DNA from: Vescimonas fastidiosa | GTDB lineage: Bacteria; Bacillota; Clostridia; Oscillospirales; Oscillospiraceae | DNA length: 64,000 nucleotides | Direction: 5' to 3' | Assembly: GCF_018326305.1 (NCBI RefSeq) | Contig: NZ_AP023415.1 | Coordinates: forward strand, 124,001 to 188,000 | Shown: positions 9,386 to 17,818 of the stretch, piece by piece | Position numbering within the stretch: position 1 is the first letter of the stretch | Layout of the letters: every line of letters starts with the position of its first letter | Made by a program: the position numbers and the translations under genes | Notes under the pieces: model-generated | Database searches by the model: none | Seen by the model: the letters and a program-made list of their open reading frames with translations, nothing else | Told to the model about the DNA's origin: nothing

Positions 9386-9991
9386 TCAGGTTTTGGATAT
9401 ATCAATGTTGGTGTAGCCGGAGAGCTGGTTGAAAACGGACTGCTTGCCCTCCTCCACGGCGTGATGCAGCATCTTCATATCGGGCTGCACATTGTCAGGA
9501 CACACCAGGTCGCCGCAGACCTGATCCATCTCGTAGTTTTCCAGAATGGTCCGGGCAGCCGTGACCCGGGAGCGCAGAGAGCTGTGGCAGTGGGCCGTGA
9601 ACATCTGCAGCAGGGAGTACCAGGGGCTGCCGTGGCGGCCGGCCATGAGGTAGAGGAGCTGGCGCTTTTCCACCTGCGTCATGTTCTTCACCAAAAACAG
9701 CAGGGCCTGCTCAATTTCCTCGTCGTTGTCGTCGGGCTTAATGCCGTCAAACATCCAGGGATAGAGGAAGGCCAGGTAGTAGGGCAGGGGATTGATACCC
9801 AGCACCCGGAACCACTCAGACCCCTCAAACAGATCCGGGGCGCTGGCGCCCTTTTCCCAGTTTTGAATGGTTTTTTTACTTACGCCCAGGCCGTTGGCCA
9901 TGTATTCCTGGGTCTTGTCCGTATCGGCGCGGGACAGGCTCCAGATCTGCGCGAAGCGCTTGACGCGATCACTTTTATTGTCTTTACGCAT
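9386..9991 (-). CDS. XRE-family helix-turn-helix protein
   Basis: A 201-residue protein with an N-terminal helix-turn-helix of the XRE/Cro type: YMANGLGVSKKTIQNWEKG (about residues 31-49) has the recognition-helix pattern. The remainder (60-201) is an unassigned helical region rich in aromatic and acidic residues. An in-frame GTG lies three codons upstream; the ATG at 9991 has the better spacing to GGTG. A stand-alone regulator with its own terminator; targets are unknown. The neighbouring MgtC-type gene is divergent, so control of it is possible but unproven. Confidence 0.8.
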   Translation of the reverse strand: MRKDNKSDRVKRFAQIWSLSRADTDKTQEYMANGLGVSKKTIQNWEKGASAPDLFEGSEWFRVLGINPLPYYLAFLYPWMFDGIKPDDNDEEIEQALLFLVKNMTQVEKRQLLYLMAGRHGSPWYSLLQMFTAHCHSSLRSRVTAARTILENYEMDQVCGDLVCPDNVQPDMKMLHHAVEEGKQSVFNQLSGYTNIDISKT

Positions 9992-10268
9992 GTATATCAC
10001 CCACTTTACAAAAAATCATATTCGGCAATAATATTTTATCAGCTTAATAACAGCTTGTCAACAGCTAAGATAATTTTTTTGACCTAAATTATTGGGGTCG
10101 AGATAAATATTCTGCCATAAAACGCACAAAAAATAGGGCACTGCGCTTTTGACTGCATTTCCGGTCTCCTTTTTTGCATCTGCCGAGGACAAAACCAACG
10201 GTTGCAATGGAGCCGAATTTATGCCATAATCAGGTCACAAAAACATTTTTAAGACCGGGAGGGGCGTA
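9992..10268. other. Divergent intergenic region between XRE and MgtC genes
   Basis: AT-rich 277-bp region that must carry the two divergent promoters. I see no clear -35/-10 pair with good spacing and no M-box magnesium riboswitch consensus ahead of the MgtC-type gene. The only firm element is GGGAGGGG just before the ATG at 10269. Confidence 0.5.
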
Positions 10269-10958
10269 ATGGCGCACTTTTTGACCTTATTACAGGAAAA
10301 TAATCTCTTGTCCACCGTGTTGCGGCTGCTGCTGGCGGCGGTGCTGGGGGGCCTTATCGGCACCGAGCGGGGAGCCAAGGGCCGGGCGGCGGGGATGCGC
10401 ACCCACATCATCGTGTGCATCGGCGCGGCCATGACGGCCCTGGTGGGGCTTTACACCACGGATGTCCTGGGGCAGAGCTCCGACCCCATGCGCCTGAGCG
10501 CCCAGGTCATTTCGGGCATAGGCTTTTTGGGCGGCGGCATGATCCTCATCCGGGGCCGGCACCGCATCACGGGGCTGACCACGGCGGCGGGCCTGTGGAC
10601 CACGGCGGCCATCGGCCTGGCGGCGGGTGTGGGGTTTTACACCGGAGCCATTGCCGCCTCGGCCCTGCTGCTGCTTACCAATATTCTCCTGCCCCATATT
10701 GAGCGGGAGAAGAGTCTCACCCGGGATGTGATCTACGCGGAGGTGGACCGAGAGGGCTGCATCAATGAATTTTTGGAGCTGATGAAGGCCCGGTACGCCA
10801 TCGACAGCGTCCGGGTGGTGGCGGCCCGAAGCAATCTGCCGGGGCATATCGGCCTGGAGCTGGATGTTCCGGCGGCCAGCAAAATCAAAACCGAGGATAT
10901 TTATAAGCAGATCCGGGAGCTTCCCTATGTGGCCTTTGCCATGGAGCAAACGGACTGA
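10269..10958 (+). CDS. MgtC/SapB family membrane protein
   Basis: A 229-residue membrane protein. The N-terminal MgtC domain has about four to five hydrophobic spans and the family signature GGLIGTERGAKGRAAGMRTH (residues 27-46), then GIGFLGGGMI and GLTTAAGLWTTAAIG. Residues about 150-229 form a soluble ACT-like tail (VIYAEVDREG..). MgtC proteins are linked to magnesium limitation and, in pathogens, to survival in macrophages; here only family membership is supported. Ribosome site GGGAGGGG is 5 nt before the ATG. It is a single-gene unit closed by a strong terminator. Confidence 0.9.
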   Translation: MAHFLTLLQENNLLSTVLRLLLAAVLGGLIGTERGAKGRAAGMRTHIIVCIGAAMTALVGLYTTDVLGQSSDPMRLSAQVISGIGFLGGGMILIRGRHRITGLTTAAGLWTTAAIGLAAGVGFYTGAIAASALLLLTNILLPHIEREKSLTRDVIYAEVDREGCINEFLELMKARYAIDSVRVVAARSNLPGHIGLELDVPAASKIKTEDIYKQIRELPYVAFAMEQTD

Positions 10959-10987
10959 AAGACGATGCTTTGCAAACAAAAAAATTC

Positions 10988-11033
10988 GGTGTGCGGGGAC
11001 GCTCCTTCGGAGTACCCCCGCACACCTTTTTTT
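10988..11033 (+). terminator. Terminator after the MgtC-family gene
   Basis: Long stem GGTGTGCGGGG / CCCCGCACACC with an inner GCTCC/GGAG hairpin, then TTTTTTT on the plus strand. Confidence 0.92.
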
Positions 11034-11078
11034 ATTTTTATTGTAAGTTTTATCGAAAACTGTTTTCGGGACAGCCTG

Positions 11079-11756
11079 TTAGCTGCCCTCCCGGATAAAC
11101 CCCTCAAACCCGGCTTCCCTCAGACGCCGGAGCATCCTCTCGGCGTTTTCCCGTACGGCGAAGGCGCCCACCTGCACACGGTAGAGCTTGTCGGTGGCGG
11201 GCTTTTCCGGCTCGACAGGCTTGGGCTGCTCTTTCTCCTGGAAGGTCACACCGAAGTAGTCGCAGATGCCCCGGGCGATGGTCTCCCCGATGAGCCCGGT
11301 GTTCTCCACGATCCACTTTGACGCAGTGGGGTTATCGTGGAACTCGCACTCGATATAGGCCGTAGGGGCGGCAGGCACCCGTACCTCGTAGAGGGAGGCA
11401 TCTGCCCGGATATTCTCACTGGTGCCGGGGGTGACCGGGGCCAGCCGGTTGAAAATGGCCTGACAAGCCTTCTGACCTTCCCCGCCCTCGGCGTAGCAGA
11501 ACATCCGGGTGCCGCTCACCGTGCCGTTAAAGGCGTTGGTGTGGATGGGCACATGGAGGTCGGCGCCGAAGGCGTTGGATGCCGCGCACTTCTCCTGCAT
11601 GGATTCATCGTGCATCAGCTTCACGGTCACGCCGCTGCGCTCCAGGGCCTCCCGGCAAGCCTGGGCGATCTTGCCGCACTGTACGCCTTCGGTGGTGTCG
11701 CCGTAGGCGTAGCGGTTATCATACTGGTTGCTGGGGGAGAGAAATACCTTAGGCAT
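11079..11756 (-). CDS. Phage-type N-acetylmuramoyl-L-alanine amidase with SPOR domain
   Basis: Cell-wall hydrolase of 225 residues. The Amidase_3 domain (1-180) shows the phage variant FLSPSNQYDN in place of the usual DPGHGG, the downstream metal ligand in VPIHTNAF, and the catalytic Glu in AYIECEFHD. A proline/glutamate linker (PKPVEPEKPA) leads to a C-terminal SPOR domain (LYRVQVGAFAVRENAERML), which binds denuded glycan. There is no signal peptide, so release would depend on the holin. Its ATG overlaps the holin stop by 8 bp. It is the last gene of the phage-like cassette. Confidence 0.9.
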   Translation of the reverse strand: MPKVFLSPSNQYDNRYAYGDTTEGVQCGKIAQACREALERSGVTVKLMHDESMQEKCAASNAFGADLHVPIHTNAFNGTVSGTRMFCYAEGGEGQKACQAIFNRLAPVTPGTSENIRADASLYEVRVPAAPTAYIECEFHDNPTASKWIVENTGLIGETIARGICDYFGVTFQEKEQPKPVEPEKPATDKLYRVQVGAFAVRENAERMLRRLREAGFEGFIREGS

Positions 11757-11967
11757 TTTCTGCGCCCTCTTCCTTGATTTCCGGCAGGCCCGCCACGCTG
11801 GTGAGCAGGGACAGGATGCCCGCCAGCAGCGACGCGCTGCCCACCATCACCCAGTTTACCTCGCCCAGCACGGCGCTGGTGCCGATGGTGGCCACGGCGG
11901 TCTGTGCCACGGTCTTTACGGCGCGCACGGCGGCGGCCTTTGCCCACTGTTTCCAATTCTTTTTCAT
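11749..11967 (-). CDS. Phage holin (r1t-like)
   Basis: A 72-residue membrane protein. The start MKKNWKQWAKAAAVRAVKT has a basic amphipathic N-terminus, followed by two hydrophobic segments (TVAQTAVATIGTSAV and WVMVGSASLLAGILSLLTS) and an acidic tail EIKEEGAENA, matching small class II holins such as phage r1t. The ATG at 11967 follows GGAAGGAG at a normal distance; the longer open frame to 12051 overlaps the upstream gene. Holins make membrane lesions that let endolysin reach the wall. It overlaps the amidase gene. Confidence 0.85.
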   Translation of the reverse strand: MKKNWKQWAKAAAVRAVKTVAQTAVATIGTSAVLGEVNWVMVGSASLLAGILSLLTSVAGLPEIKEEGAENA

Positions 11968-12016
11968 TTTTTGCTCCTTCCTGTACCCGGTGGGTACGAT
12001 CCATTTTATGATTTTC

Positions 12017-14128
12017 TCAGTAACACAGCTCCCGGTCATAGCCTGCGCCATAGGCGATAAAGTGGAGCTTTCGGTTCTTGCGGTCGATGCTCACCACGCA
12101 AAAGCTGGTGCTCTCGGCGGTGTTTTGGGTTTTGGGATAGTATACGGGGGCGCCGCTCTCGTCCCGCTCCCCGAAAACCCGTTTCCAGTCTGCGTCGTTG
12201 GCGGTGGCGGCCTCATTGTTGCGGCACACATCCAGGTTGGGGATGCACACGCTCCAGAGCCAGGCCTTTTCCGCCGTCACGGCGTGCCAGGGCTCGCTGC
12301 TGATCTTGCGGCAGGTGAAGTTGTGGTTGTGGCCGTGAATGGCGCAGATGATCTCCCCCCGGGGCTTTTCGGTAAAATCATAGCTTACAGCCGAGGTAAC
12401 GCCGTTGCCGGTGACGCTCACCGTACCCTTTGTGCCGTTTTTGTAGGCGGTGAGCACGGCTGTGACCTGGGGGAAAATACTCAGGCAGTGGTGGGAAAAC
12501 AGAACGATCTGCCACTTGCCTGCATCGGCCTTTCCCGAGAGATCTAGAGCCGTGTCCGCCAGCCACCGGGTCTGCACCGCCGTCACATCCGAGGCGCTGT
12601 CCGCCTGGCCCGTCAGGTCCGGCCAGTCCAGGGAGTCAATGGTGTTGAGATAAATGCAGCGGATACGCTGATTTTCAAAATCCAGGAATCCGTAGTTTCG
12701 GCCCGGATGGTCCGCGTCCTGCCTGGGTGCGGTGTTACCGGCTCCGATGGCGGCGTATAGCTCGTCCTCTGTCAGGCGCCGGTCGGCGTTTGCGCCGTAG
12801 TTGATGTCGTGGTTGCCGGTACACCAGATGCCGGGCAGGCCCCGTACCGCCTCCGCCATGTACCGGTGATACTGCCGCAGATCCCGCTTCACCTGGGCCG
12901 CCGTCTCCGCGCTGTCGGCGTAGGTGTAGTCCCCCAGCATCACCGCCAGGTCCAGGGGGATGTGCCTGCGCAGCTGCTCCAGCCCCAGCCCCGCATCCCG
13001 GCAGGCGGTGAGGTTGGCCTGCACCGCCGTCAGGGGCGAATCCACCTCCAGGTGTGCGTCCGCCATAGCCGAAAAGGTCAGGCTGCCTGCGGTGCGCTTA
13101 GACTGCACCAGGTCCGCCACCCGTGCGGCCTCCGCCGCAATGTACGCCGGAGCGTCGCCCTCCCGGGGCAGCGCCGCCTTCTCCTCCAGGGCCAGGATGC
13201 GCCCTTCATAGTCCGCCGGCACAAAGGCGCGGCCCGTGCTTTGCCAGCCGGTAACGGTCTGGGTGGTGCTCTCCAGGGGCTCATTTACCGTCACAACGGT
13301 GGCGCTGTCAATGAGCAGCATAGACAGGCGCATATAGGCCGTCTGCCGGAGCTGGTCCTGCGTCATAGTGGTGGTGGCAGCGGTGGAGAGACTGCCCTCC
13401 AGGGTGCCGTCCTCCAGAAGGAACTGGGCCAGGGGGTTATACTTGCTGTTCATGGTGAAGGCCACCAGGAAGCCGTGGTTTGCATCGTAAAAGCAAATGT
13501 TGTTGTAGCCGTTGGCATCCTCCACCCGAAAGCTTTTGGCCCGGAAGGTGTCCTCGTAGGTCACCGGGATGAAGCCGGACACCTCGTAGTTGGCCCGGGC
13601 GTCCTCTCCGCCGGTGCCGCCGTGGAGCTTGTAGCCGGTTTTCCATCCGGCCCCGCCGTTAAAGGGCGTACCGTCCGCCTCGGTAGACAGTGGCAGCCGG
13701 TTGGTGGGGTGGAGCACCGAGGTCTTGGTCATGTTGGCATAGACGAAGCCGTCCGGCAGCACATAGACCTTGCTTGTGTCGGTGCAGTCCGCCACGGTGT
13801 CGGCGTAGAGGGGGATGAGCTGGGTGGTACCGGGCTCGCCCTTGTCCCCCTTACTGCCCCTGTCGCCCTTTTCGCCCTTTTCGCCCTTTTCCCCCCGGTC
13901 TCCCTTTTCCCCGGGCACGCCCTGGGTGCCCCGGGAGGGCAGCCCCGTGTCGGTGCTGCCCAGAAACCAGTTGCCGTTTACCCCGATGGTGGGGGTGTCG
14001 CCGTCCTTTCCGTCCCTGCCGATGTTCACGAACCCCTCCGATACCGCCGTAAAGCAGCGGCTCTCCTCCGCCATGGCGGCGGGGAAGGGGATATTCTCCG
14101 CCTGCAGGGAGACTTGCATCTTACCCAT
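12017..14128 (-). CDS. Phage tail-type protein with collagen-like repeat and calcineurin-like phosphoesterase domain
   Basis: A 703-residue protein. Residues about 1-60 contain a short tail-like start (MGKMQVSLQAENIPF). Residues about 66-101 are 12 uninterrupted Gly-X-Y triplets rich in GEK/GDR, a trimeric stalk typical of phage tail fibres. A beta-rich middle region follows. The C-terminal metallophosphoesterase domain has all motif blocks: ADAH, GDYTY, TGNHDI, SHHC and GHNH. No signal peptide. The ATG at 14128 shares its A with the stop of the preceding gene and follows GAGGGG. I infer a receptor-binding or surface-processing tail protein whose phosphoesterase could act on a phosphate-containing wall polymer. 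The substrate is unknown. Confidence 0.85.
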   Translation of the reverse strand: MGKMQVSLQAENIPFPAAMAEESRCFTAVSEGFVNIGRDGKDGDTPTIGVNGNWFLGSTDTGLPSRGTQGVPGEKGDRGEKGEKGEKGDRGSKGDKGEPGTTQLIPLYADTVADCTDTSKVYVLPDGFVYANMTKTSVLHPTNRLPLSTEADGTPFNGGAGWKTGYKLHGGTGGEDARANYEVSGFIPVTYEDTFRAKSFRVEDANGYNNICFYDANHGFLVAFTMNSKYNPLAQFLLEDGTLEGSLSTAATTTMTQDQLRQTAYMRLSMLLIDSATVVTVNEPLESTTQTVTGWQSTGRAFVPADYEGRILALEEKAALPREGDAPAYIAAEAARVADLVQSKRTAGSLTFSAMADAHLEVDSPLTAVQANLTACRDAGLGLEQLRRHIPLDLAVMLGDYTYADSAETAAQVKRDLRQYHRYMAEAVRGLPGIWCTGNHDINYGANADRRLTEDELYAAIGAGNTAPRQDADHPGRNYGFLDFENQRIRCIYLNTIDSLDWPDLTGQADSASDVTAVQTRWLADTALDLSGKADAGKWQIVLFSHHCLSIFPQVTAVLTAYKNGTKGTVSVTGNGVTSAVSYDFTEKPRGEIICAIHGHNHNFTCRKISSEPWHAVTAEKAWLWSVCIPNLDVCRNNEAATANDADWKRVFGERDESGAPVYYPKTQNTAESTSFCVVSIDRKNRKLHFIAYGAGYDRELCY

Positions 14129-14427
14129 CACAGCGTCCCCTCTTTCAGAATTCGGCCCACCGTGGCGGTGATGACCTCCGAGGCCAGGCGCTTTTCCCCA
14201 ATGCCGCATCGAAGCTGGATCTGCAGCACCGACCCGTTTTGGCGAAAGGCCAGGGTGTCCTCCTCCGTCAGACGCACGGAGACCTGCTGCCCGCTGACGG
14301 TGCAGTCCTCCAGTTTTTTCTCCAGCACCAGGACGCCGTCCTGCTCAAAGGCGATGGATAGCTTTGTCAGCGCTCCAGCGTCGAAGGGCAGCTGGAAGGT
14401 GAGCTCCGGGGTTGTTCCCCTTGTCAC
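14128..14427 (-). CDS. Small phage-structural-like protein (unknown function)
   Basis: A 99-residue, beta-strand-rich protein with no recognised domain (start MTRGTTPELTFQLPFDAG). It starts with GTG at 14427, 9 nt after AAAGGAG; an overlapping ATG two bases upstream runs straight into a stop. It is coupled to the tail-type gene by a TGATG junction, and its size and place before a collagen-like tail gene resemble small baseplate or tail accessory proteins of Firmicutes prophages. Function is inferred from position only. Confidence 0.7.
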   Translation of the reverse strand: MTRGTTPELTFQLPFDAGALTKLSIAFEQDGVLVLEKKLEDCTVSGQQVSVRLTEEDTLAFRQNGSVLQIQLRCGIGEKRLASEVITATVGRILKEGTL

Positions 14428-14429
14428 AT

Positions 14430-14812
14430 TCGATCACTCCTTTCTCAGTATTCACCTATCCCCCATCCCGGCCGGGATGTTTCCCCTCCGTTGCCTGCCT
14501 CTGTGCAACAGGAGCAGACTTTTTATCCGGTGTTAATTTTTCGTATATTTCGATAAAAGGAAAACTGCGAAAATTACGATTGATTTCACATGAATTGCCA
14601 TAATTTTTTGGCGTATTGCCGAAAAACGCAATAAAAAATCTACAAACAGACATATAGGAAATGCTGGTAAACTTATTCCGGTATGCTATAATTAGACCGT
14701 AAAATCTTTCGTTTATTCGACAAAATGAGACAGGCGCTTGCCTGGTGCGTCACCGCCCCGGGCTGTGCCGCGGCGGAGAAATTCAAAAGAAGGAAAGAGG
14801 CGAGCGCGGAGC
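14430..14812. other. Divergent intergenic region between phage-like cassette and polysaccharide operon
   Basis: The 14520-14700 part is AT-rich, unlike its surroundings. A plus-strand -10 box TATAAT lies at 14687-14692 with only a weak -35 (TGGTAA) about 17 bp upstream; this is the likely start of the polysaccharide operon. About 100 bp of GC-rich leader without a recognisable riboswitch follows. I could not identify the minus-strand promoter of the phage-like genes. Confidence 0.55.
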
Positions 14813-14974
14813 ATGAGAAAGCGCCTTGTGATCTTCGGCGGCGGTCATGGCAGAGCCATGGCCGATGCCGCGCTGAAAATGGGCTACCGCACCCTCGCAT
14901 TCCCGGATGACCGCGCCACGGGCCGGTGTATCGGCTTCCCGGCCCGGAGACGGGAGAAGGGGGCCGCCGTATGA
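14813..14974 (+). pseudogene. N-terminal remnant of a NeuD/PglD-type sugar O-acyltransferase
   Basis: A 53-residue frame starting MRKRLVIFGGGHGRAMADAA, the Rossmann-like PglD N-terminal pattern (FGGGGHG-type loop, then LAFPDDR). Family members continue for another 150 or more residues with left-handed beta-helix hexapeptides, which are absent; after DDRATGRCIG the sequence becomes basic and stops. The stop overlaps the next ATG (ATGA), so it may now serve mainly to couple translation of the GT4 gene. It probably marks a deletion at the front of the polysaccharide cluster. Confidence 0.65.
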
Positions 14975-16155
14975 ACATTCTCCTGCTGGCCCACTTCGTC
15001 ACGGACTTCGACCCCCACGGCACCAGCCGCTTCATCTGCCTGGCCCGGCGTTTGGGCCGGGAACATCGGGTGGAGCTGGTGACATCGGATTTTGACCATC
15101 GGGCTAAGGAGACCCGGCGGGAAAGGGACTTCGCCCTGCCTGCAAAGGTCACCCTTCTGCCCGAGCCGGGCTACCCGAAAAATATATGTCTGCGGCGGCT
15201 TTTCAGCCATTGGCTCTTTGCCCGCCGGGTGCGGGCCTATCTCAAGGGCCGGGAAAAGCCCGACGCGGTTTACTGCGCCGTACCGTCCCTGAGCTGCGCC
15301 TACTACGCCGCCCGGTACGCCGAGAAAAACCGGATTCCCTTTGTCATCGATGTGCAGGACCTGTGGCCGGAGGCCTTCTCCCTGGCGGTGCCCGGAGCGG
15401 CCCGTTTCCTGCTGCGCCCCCTTGTCCGGCGGGCGGAATATATCTATAAAAGCGCCGACATCATCGTGGGCGTTTCCGAGACCTATTGCCGCCGGGCGGC
15501 CCGCTGCAGACCCGACCCCGTGCCGTGCCTGCCGGTATATTTGGGCACGGATCTGGCCCGGTTTGACCGCTGGGCTTCTTCTCCGGCCCGGCGGGACCCG
15601 GAGAAATTCATTCTGGCCTACGGCGGCACCCTGGGCCATAGCTATGATATCCCCTGCGTTTTGGAGGCCCTGGCTCTTTTGAAAGGGCGAGGCATCTCCG
15701 TGACCCTTTGGGTCCTGGGCGACGGGCCTCTGCGCGGAGCTTTTCAGACCCGGGCGGAGGAGCTGGGGGTGGAGGCGGTGTTCTATGGCCGGGTGCCCTA
15801 CCCGGAGCTGTGCGCCCTGCTGCGTGCCTGCGATGTCTGCGTCAATCCCATCGTTCCCGGCGCGGCCCAGTCCATCATCAATAAGCACGCCGACTATGCC
15901 GCCGCCGGGCGACCGGTCATCAGTACCCAGTCCTCCCCGGAGTATCGGGCCTTGCTCACGCGCTACCGCTGCGGCCTGAGCTGTCCAGCCGGGGATGCCG
16001 CCGCCGTGGCGGAGGCGATTTCCTATCTTATGGACCATCCCGGGGAGCGCCGGGCCATGGGTGAGCGGGCCCGGCAAATGGCGGAGGACTTATTTGACCG
16101 GGAAAAAACCTATGAAAAGATTTTGGATTTGTTTTCCGGGGAGGGGAGCCTATGA
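14971..16155 (+). CDS. Glycosyltransferase family 4 (WbuB-like)
   Basis: A 394-residue GT-B fold glycosyltransferase. The start MNILLLAHFVTDFDPHGTSR carries the N-terminal loop of WbuB/WcaI-type enzymes. IDVQDLWPE (about residue 127) is the characteristic WbuB motif, and the C-terminal nucleotide-sugar half holds AYGGTLGHSYD, LGDGPLR and the HADYAAAGRPVI region. It should transfer a sugar from a nucleotide donor to a lipid-linked glycan on the cytoplasmic face. It overlaps the NeuD remnant and licD by ATGA junctions. Donor and acceptor cannot be deduced. Confidence 0.9.
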   Translation: MNILLLAHFVTDFDPHGTSRFICLARRLGREHRVELVTSDFDHRAKETRRERDFALPAKVTLLPEPGYPKNICLRRLFSHWLFARRVRAYLKGREKPDAVYCAVPSLSCAYYAARYAEKNRIPFVIDVQDLWPEAFSLAVPGAARFLLRPLVRRAEYIYKSADIIVGVSETYCRRAARCRPDPVPCLPVYLGTDLARFDRWASSPARRDPEKFILAYGGTLGHSYDIPCVLEALALLKGRGISVTLWVLGDGPLRGAFQTRAEELGVEAVFYGRVPYPELCALLRACDVCVNPIVPGAAQSIINKHADYAAAGRPVISTQSSPEYRALLTRYRCGLSCPAGDAAAVAEAISYLMDHPGERRAMGERARQMAEDLFDREKTYEKILDLFSGEGSL

Positions 16156-17003
16156 CCGCGCTGCAAGAGCATCAGGCGGTGCTGCTGGAGCTGCTTCGGG
16201 AGCTGGACCGGGTCTGCACGGCCCACAATATCCCCTATGTCCTCTTTGCGGGCACCGCCCTGGGGGCGGCCCGGCACAGGGGCTTCATCCCCTGGGACGA
16301 CGATTTGGATGTGGCCCTTCTGCGTCCGGACTACGAACGGCTTCTGGCCCTGGACGATGGCTGCTGGGGCGAAAAGTATTTTCTCCAGCGGGAATTCTCT
16401 CCCCACTGGCCCCTGCATTTTTCCAAGCTCCGCAAGAACGGAACCACCTGCCTGGAGAAGTATCGGCCCAAGGATGAGAGGAGCCACCGGGGCATTTACA
16501 TAGATGTGTTTCCGCTGGATAACGCCGCGCCCACGGCGGCGGGGCGGCTGTGGCAGTTCGCCGCCTCCCGGGTGGTGCTGGCCAAGAGCCTGTGGGAGCG
16601 GGGCTATGAGACGGATTCGGCCACGAAAAAGCTGTTTATGACCCTGTGCAGGCCCCTACCGATTGGGCCGTTTTTGCGCGCCGTGAATCGGCCCGGGGCC
16701 AGGGATTCTCAGTGCGTTCACAGCTTCTTAGGCGGCACCTCCAGGTGCCGAAAGGGCGTGTTTCCCCGGGCCTGGTTTACAAGGCGGAAGACCGCCGATT
16801 TCGCGGGCTTCCGGGCTCCTGTGTCGCAGGAAAACGAGGCCCTGCTCACCGCTCTCTACGGCGACTATAGGCGCCTTCCCACAGCGGAGGAGCGGAGCAA
16901 AAAGCGGCACGCCATGCTGGTGGATACCCGGCGGGATTACAGGGAATATGCCGGGCGGCAGGAGACGCTGCCCATTACGGAGTTTACCCGGAATATCCGG
17001 TAG
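16152..17003 (+). CDS. LicD-family phosphotransferase
   Basis: A 283-residue protein of the LicD nucleotidyltransferase-fold family, which attaches phosphocholine or other phospho-alditol groups to surface glycans or teichoic acids. The core motif is complete: FAGTALGAARHRGFIPWDDD (about 35-54) with the metal-binding DDD/DLD, then YIDVFPLDN. No licABC choline genes are in the window, so phosphocholine is not implied. It overlaps the GT4 gene by 4 bp. Confidence 0.88.
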   Translation: MTALQEHQAVLLELLRELDRVCTAHNIPYVLFAGTALGAARHRGFIPWDDDLDVALLRPDYERLLALDDGCWGEKYFLQREFSPHWPLHFSKLRKNGTTCLEKYRPKDERSHRGIYIDVFPLDNAAPTAAGRLWQFAASRVVLAKSLWERGYETDSATKKLFMTLCRPLPIGPFLRAVNRPGARDSQCVHSFLGGTSRCRKGVFPRAWFTRRKTADFAGFRAPVSQENEALLTALYGDYRRLPTAEERSKKRHAMLVDTRRDYREYAGRQETLPITEFTRNIR

Positions 17004-17033
17004 CTTTCGCCTGAAAAGAGAGGAGGTCGGGGT

Positions 17034-17816
17034 GTGGAAAGCGTGCAGGTTTTGGTGGCGGCGGTGGAGCAGGAGGCCGCTGTTTTGCCCCGGAAAATGC
17101 ACCTGCAGACCGGTGCAATTGTGTGCAATCAGTGCCGTTTCGGTGCCAATTCGGTGAAGCAGAGCGGTGCCGATTCGGTGACATGGGGCGACTTTTCGGC
17201 CCGGGGTGTGGGCCGAAACCGCAACGAGGCACTCCGGCGGGCGGAGGCGGACATCGTTCTCTTCGCCGACCAGGATCTGACCTATGCCGACGGGTATGAA
17301 AAAATCGTCCGGGAGGCATTTGAGAGGCTGCCCCGGGCGGATGTGATCATCTTCGACCTGACCTATCCGGAGGGCGGGCGTAAGCCCATCCGGCGGATCC
17401 GGCGGCTGGGGATTTTGGGCTGTATGCGCTTCGGGGCGGCCCGGGTGGGGGCACGGCTGGCGTCCCTGCGGGAGAAGCACATTACCTTCAGCACGGATTT
17501 CGGCGGCGGAACAAAATACGGCAGCGGGGAGGACTCGCTGTTTTTTCGGGATTGCCTGCGTGAGGGGCTGAGGATTTACGCCTATCCCGCCGTTATCGGC
17601 CATCTGCGGCCGGAGCCCTCCTCCTGGTTCACCGGGTACAACGAAAAATATTTCTTTGACAAGGGCGTGCTGTGGTCGCAGCTTTTTCCGCATGGGGGCT
17701 GGGCCTATGGCCTGGCCCACTGCCTAAAGCAGCGAAAGCGCTATGCAGACTTCGGCCTGGTCTCCGCCTGGCGGGCTGTGTGCCGGGGGCTCCGGCAGGG
17801 AAAGCGGGGGCTGTGA
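17034..17816 (+). CDS. GT-A (family 2-like) glycosyltransferase
   Basis: A 260-residue transferase starting with GTG after GAGAGGAGG. The N-terminus (MESVQVLVAAVEQ..LPRKMHLQTGAIVCNQC) and the GVGRNRNEALRRAEADIVLF ADQD block match a GT-A subfamily common in Firmicutes polysaccharide loci. The metal-binding DxD is represented by FADQDLTY. Around residues 37-52 there is a 24-bp in-frame tandem duplication (GANSVKQS then GADSVTWG) where relatives are usually shorter. The fold is intact, so it is probably functional. Confidence 0.8.
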   Translation: MESVQVLVAAVEQEAAVLPRKMHLQTGAIVCNQCRFGANSVKQSGADSVTWGDFSARGVGRNRNEALRRAEADIVLFADQDLTYADGYEKIVREAFERLPRADVIIFDLTYPEGGRKPIRRIRRLGILGCMRFGAARVGARLASLREKHITFSTDFGGGTKYGSGEDSLFFRDCLREGLRIYAYPAVIGHLRPEPSSWFTGYNEKYFFDKGVLWSQLFPHGGWAYGLAHCLKQRKRYADFGLVSAWRAVCRGLRQGKRGL

Positions 17817-17818
17817 GA

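Noticed and set aside
10088..10268. Possible magnesium (M-box) riboswitch before the MgtC-family gene
   Set aside because: None of the conserved M-box sequence blocks or a terminator/antiterminator pair could be found.
14693..14812. Possible riboswitch in the polysaccharide operon leader
   Set aside because: GC-rich and able to fold, but no match to a known aptamer consensus that I can recognise.
14738..14974. A longer start for the NeuD-like fragment
   Set aside because: The first 25 codons are Arg/Pro-rich and unlike the family; the ATG at 14813 gives the recognisable MRKRLVIFGGGHG start.
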